From Porphyromonadaceae bacterium UBA7180 (GTDB lineage: Bacteria > Bacteroidota > Bacteroidia > Bacteroidales > Muribaculaceae), in assembly GCA_002491165.1 (NCBI GenBank), contig DKVK01000006.1, positions 1 through 8,423 on the forward strand: a DNA stretch of 8,423 nt. The letters are read 5' to 3'. Positions 5,830 through 8,423 of the stretch are shown here, in pieces (the first letter of the stretch is position 1; every line of letters begins with the position of its first letter). The notes under the pieces were generated by a model. That model was given only the letters and a program-made list of their open reading frames with translations, had not been told where the DNA came from and did no database searches. The translations under genes and the position numbers were made by a program.

Positions 5830-7326
5830 GGCGCCGTCGCCCTCGTAGGCGAAGTCGACGGTCTGGCCCGGCTCTATCTGCGCGTAGCGGGAATTACCGT
5901 TGCCGGTAAGGGAGAGGATGCTCGGGTGGCCGCCGGTCGCAGCATCGCTCACTTGCAGGAAGTTGGGATAACAGCAGACGGAGTCCTTGACTTCGCTGCC
6001 GTTGTGGAAACGTCCGCTCAGGCGCAGGGCGTAGAAGCCGGTTTTGCCCAATCCCGCGCAGTCCAGCGAATTGCTGTCCCGGGCTTCAAGCACCACGTTG
6101 CCGTCGGCATCCATAAGTTCCCACCGGCCGTTTTCGTGGAGAGGGTCGGTGTACTTGATATAGAAACATTCGCCGGGATTTATCACGTTCTTGCTCAGCA
6201 TGATACCGTCGGTTATCTCATACTTGGAAGCTACGTCGAACCAGTCGCTCCAGGCCGTTTCCGACTCGTTGTCCATGTCGAGCGAGAGGGCAGAGACACC
6301 GAAGCGTACTTTGCCTCCTCCGGGCGCGTGCAGGTTTATGGGGCAGGAAAAGAGGAGTCCGGCCCAGGAGGGGGTCATGCCCATGACCACGGGCTTGCCG
6401 CCCTCAGCCTGGGAATATAGTTTGAACATGGATGTTTTCACATCGATGTTATAGCAGACGTCGTTTCCCTTGTCGTTGGGCATATTGAAGATAATCTTGC
6501 CGTCGGCGCCTTTTTCGCCGGCTGAAAGAAGCTGTGCGCTTTCAAGCACAGGCATGTCAGGCGTTTGAGAGGTCTCCGTGCCGCGCACTATCGAAAATTC
6601 GCCGAGACGGAGGTCAAGGTTTTCGGCGTTGCGGAAGTGGAGGGCGACCATGGCCAGTTGCTTGTTTTCGAGGGCAGAGCGCTCGTCGTCGATGACGAAA
6701 ACGGCCGTCTGCCATCCGGGCGTCCTGTCGGAGGCGCTGAGTACTTGCAGTTTATCTTCGGCGAGGAGGGTGTTCTCGTCCCCCCTTGCGGAGAGAGCCA
6801 GCGAAACGTCGGCGCTTCCGGATGCGAGTTTGTAGCGCACGGTGATCACATCGCCCCGGCGCAGCGCGAACTCGGTCTTGAAGAGATGCAGGTATTCGTC
6901 GGCGCTGCTGCCGCTCACTTTTACCAGCGAGCCGCCCATATAAGCGTTCTCCCAGGAGAAAGCCGCGTCAAGCCCCTGCGCTGGAACGTTGCCCGGGTCA
7001 CGTCCCATGAAACGGTCGGCGAACCACCACATCCACGTGGGCAGGTAATCTTGCATACCGATGTTGTACCATTCGGAATTGTGCTGCCGTTTCCCTTTGT
7101 AGTTGAAAAATTTCCCGTTGCCCAGATTGAAGTAAGTGATGAAAGGCTCTTCCGAGAGGTCCCACTTCAGCGCAGACCGCGCTGACATCAGTTTCGACAT
7201 TCCGAAGAAAGCGGGATTATCGGTGCCGTAGCTCAGGGAATTGCTCAGTTCGGGAGTGTTCACCGGATTGCGTGTACCGCCGGTGAACCACTGCTCCAAC
7301 CTTTTGATGTAGGAAGCCTGACGCAC
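5827..7326 (-). CDS. GH85 gene, middle segment: end of catalytic domain and beta-sandwich/FN3-like modules
   Basis: The reading frame is open from the G run, and the GTG at 7326 is only a formal start. The true gene start is at 8350. Residues 1-105 complete the GH85 catalytic domain, with family blocks P-F-I-T-Y-F-N-L-G-N-G at 61-71 and W-Y-N-I-G-M-Q-D-Y-L-P-T-W at 86-98. Residues 118-250 look like the galactose-binding-type beta-sandwich that follows GH85 barrels (F-S-W-E-N-A-Y, G-G-S-L). Residues 255-365 look like a fibronectin-type module ending A-W-S-D-W-F. Residues 370-460 form another beta-rich module. Translation ends at TAA (5829-5827), after G-D-G-A. Just before the G run this frame reads backwards as G-G-A-P-D-V-R-Q, which joins naturally to the catalytic start encoded upstream. 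Confidence 0.65.
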   Translation of the reverse strand: MRQASYIKRLEQWFTGGTRNPVNTPELSNSLSYGTDNPAFFGMSKLMSARSALKWDLSEEPFITYFNLGNGKFFNYKGKRQHNSEWYNIGMQDYLPTWMWWFADRFMGRDPGNVPAQGLDAAFSWENAYMGGSLVKVSGSSADEYLHLFKTEFALRRGDVITVRYKLASGSADVSLALSARGDENTLLAEDKLQVLSASDRTPGWQTAVFVIDDERSALENKQLAMVALHFRNAENLDLRLGEFSIVRGTETSQTPDMPVLESAQLLSAGEKGADGKIIFNMPNDKGNDVCYNIDVKTSMFKLYSQAEGGKPVVMGMTPSWAGLLFSCPINLHAPGGGKVRFGVSALSLDMDNESETAWSDWFDVASKYEITDGIMLSKNVINPGECFYIKYTDPLHENGRWELMDADGNVVLEARDSNSLDCAGLGKTGFYALRLSGRFHNGSEVKDSVCCYPNFLQVSDAATGGHPSILSLTGNGNSRYAQIEPGQTVDFAYEGDGA

Positions 7327-8350
7327 GTCCGGCGCACCCCCCCTTTTCGGCGCGGCTTTCGAAGAACATATTCTCGGAATGCGCGCCCCAGAGACCGATA
7401 GAGAGGGGATACCGGGCCAGCATAGGCCAGCGTTCGCCTGACTTAGGCTCGCCGCCCTGCATGTTCATCCCCGCGTAGAGGTCCAGTGGTGACCTCCCGA
7501 GTTTTTGCGCGTGCTCCACGGTGCGGTCCAGTAGCACAGTGTTGTTCCAGTTGTAATTGAAGAAGAGGGAAGTCTTGATACTGTCGCCATATCCCCAGAG
7601 GTCATCGTTATGGGTGTCGAGTCCGCGGTCAAAACTGATTTTGCCTTTCTCGTTGGTCCCGTCATACCAGATGTTCTCGTGCAGGGGCATACGGCCGCTC
7701 TCTTTCAGCAACTTGACCAGCGAGGCGTGATATCTCCCCAGGTTCTGCACCATAATGGAGTCTCCCTGGAACTCGGAGTTGTAGCCAAGGCCGTCCACGC
7801 CGTAATACTCGAGGAAATCTGCCATTTTTTCAGGTCCTGCTTCGAGCATTTTCTTGAGCGCGGCCTCCCATTCGGCTGAGATGTTGCCCCAGGGGACCGA
7901 AGCCACCACCGAGACCGGGACGCCGTTCTTATGGGCTACGTCCATAAAGTTTCCGGGCATCCGCACCAGCGTAGTCGACCAGTTGCCGTAATGCGTGATG
8001 TAGGACCACATCGGAAAAACTTCGCGGTCGAAAGCGCCGTCGGGCAGCGCGTTGTATTCCGGCGAATTTATCGGGACCCAGAAAATCAGTTTCTTGTCGT
8101 TTTCTTCTGTAAACGAGGGATTTACCTGCGTTGCTGCATTGCGGAAACGCACTTTGGGACGCACGCGCGAGATGAAAAAATTGTCATCCGGGCTCCATTT
8201 CTGTCCCTTCTGCCAGTCGCACAAGGCAGCCGGAAATCCAGTGCCCCTGGTTCCCCAATCCACATATTCGGGGCGCAACTGTTGGGCAGCGGCGCCACCG
8301 GTGGAAAGGGCTGCCAGGACTGAGAGCGAAAACAGTAGCTTTTGCTTCAT
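7217..8350 (-). CDS. GH85 gene, N-terminal segment: signal peptide and most of the catalytic barrel
   Basis: It starts at ATG 8350 with a Sec signal peptide (M-K-Q-K-L-L-F start, cleavage likely after A-A-A near residue 22). GH85 catalytic features follow. They include W-S-Y-I-T-H-Y near 115-121, the diagnostic N-S-E at 191-193 in which Asn191 and Glu193 correspond to the family's oxazoline-orienting Asn and general acid/base Glu, and W-Y-D-G-T-N at 228-233. S-L-F-F-N-Y-N-W-N at 261-269 and D-L-Y-A-G-M at 290-295 complete the set. Sequence fits the family up to about residue 338 (F-F-E-S-R-A-E-K-G-G). After the seven-G run the remaining 39 residues, from Cys339 to the stop at 7217, are out-of-frame and have no family resemblance. 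As it stands the product would lack the end of the barrel and probably be inactive. Confidence 0.75.
   Translation of the reverse strand: MKQKLLFSLSVLAALSTGGAAAQQLRPEYVDWGTRGTGFPAALCDWQKGQKWSPDDNFFISRVRPKVRFRNAATQVNPSFTEENDKKLIFWVPINSPEYNALPDGAFDREVFPMWSYITHYGNWSTTLVRMPGNFMDVAHKNGVPVSVVASVPWGNISAEWEAALKKMLEAGPEKMADFLEYYGVDGLGYNSEFQGDSIMVQNLGRYHASLVKLLKESGRMPLHENIWYDGTNEKGKISFDRGLDTHNDDLWGYGDSIKTSLFFNYNWNNTVLLDRTVEHAQKLGRSPLDLYAGMNMQGGEPKSGERWPMLARYPLSIGLWGAHSENMFFESRAEKGGCAGRASGFLHQKVGAVVHRRYTQSGEHSRTEQFPELRHR
7337..7343 (-). repeat. Seven-G tract at the GH85 frameshift point
   Basis: The plus strand carries CCCCCCC here, preceded by CGCA and followed by TTTTC. With six residues the frame runs from K-G-G straight into A-P-D-V-R-Q in the downstream segment; with seven it switches to C-A-G-R and stops at 7217. 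A homopolymer of this length is prone to slippage in replication and to sequencing error, so both biological and technical explanations are open. Confidence 0.8.
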
Positions 8351-8395
8351 ATTAGGTTGTTGTGTAGTTTATTATGGTCACGAGTTATTCATCTG

Positions 8396-8403
8396 CAAAA
8401 TTA
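8396..8403 (-). promoter_or_regulatory. Bacteroidetes-type -7 promoter box for the GH85 gene
   Basis: The minus strand reads TAATTTTG, an exact TAnnTTTG match, about 45 bases before the ATG at 8350. The expected -33 TTTG element would fall at or beyond the right edge of the window, so it cannot be confirmed. The leader between box and ATG has no clear Shine-Dalgarno, which is usual for Bacteroidetes. Confidence 0.4.
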
Positions 8404-8423
8404 AACCATAAGTCGGAAGCCTA

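Larger units (their letters stand above)
4579..8350 (-). pseudogene. Secreted GH85 endo-beta-N-acetylglucosaminidase, interrupted by a frameshift and a nonsense codon
   Basis: Taken together, three open segments make one gene for a GH85 enzyme, which hydrolyses the bond between the two core GlcNAc residues of N-linked glycans. In order it encodes a Sec signal peptide, the GH85 catalytic barrel, a beta-sandwich carbohydrate-binding-like domain, one or more fibronectin-like modules, a LamG-type domain, a PKD-like domain and a type IX secretion sorting domain. Two lesions break it. The first is a seven-G run (minus strand, 7343-7337) where six G residues would keep the frame. The second is a TAA at 5829-5827, lying in the same frame as the segments on both sides. 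With one G removed and the TAA read as sense, the product is about 1,256 residues. Conservation of every domain across both breaks suggests a recent lesion, sequence errors, or switchable expression. It has its own promoter-like box and terminator, so it is a single-gene unit. Confidence 0.8.

Noticed and set aside
5689..6420. Plus-strand 243-codon frame opposite the GH85 middle segment
   Set aside because: Antisense shadow; the minus strand is continuous with family-matching GH85 sequence.
6565..7185. Plus-strand 206-codon frame opposite the GH85 catalytic end
   Set aside because: Antisense shadow of the conserved GH85 blocks, with no start context or motif of its own.

Overview
The window looks like a chromosomal segment of a fairly GC-rich member of the Bacteroidales. 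Three things point that way. Promoter-like TAnnTTTG boxes of the Bacteroidetes type lie ahead of two genes, and no start has a clear Shine-Dalgarno. A large secreted glycosidase ends in what looks like a type IX secretion C-terminal sorting domain. The tryptophanyl-tRNA synthetase and the fused SpmA/SpmB-type membrane protein both resemble Bacteroidetes versions. Family and genus cannot be fixed from the sequence alone. Every convincing gene is on the minus strand, so transcription runs from high to low coordinates.

Reading in the direction of transcription, 8350-4579 holds a secreted, multi-domain GH85 endo-beta-N-acetylglucosaminidase, the enzyme class that cuts the chitobiose core of N-glycans. 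It is broken in this copy. A run of seven G residues (minus strand, 7343-7337) shifts the frame inside the catalytic domain, and an in-frame TAA at 5829-5827 separates the middle domains from the LamG, PKD-like and sorting domains. Removing one G and reading through the TAA gives a continuous protein of about 1,256 residues. A promoter-like box precedes the gene and a strong intrinsic terminator (4534-4504) follows it.

Next comes trpS (4334-3192), with its own promoter-like box, a hairpin-prone leader, and an unusual N-terminal extension and internal insertion. After a 123-base gap with a GC-rich hairpin there is a tight three-gene cluster: a zinc/manganese-type substrate-binding lipoprotein (3068-2184), its ABC ATPase (2254-1562, overlapping by 71 bases) and, five bases later, a multi-spanning nucleoside-recognition (SpmA/SpmB fusion) protein (1556-327). 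No ABC permease is visible; the position where one would be expected holds the SpmA/SpmB-type protein.

The left 326 bases carry no convincing gene and about 50% GC in the first 240 bases, below the coding part as judged by eye. I see no phage, insertion sequence, CRISPR array, rRNA or tRNA. The points most worth following up are the doubly interrupted GH85 gene with a possible slippery G tract, and the metal-ABC/SpmAB gene cluster with no permease.
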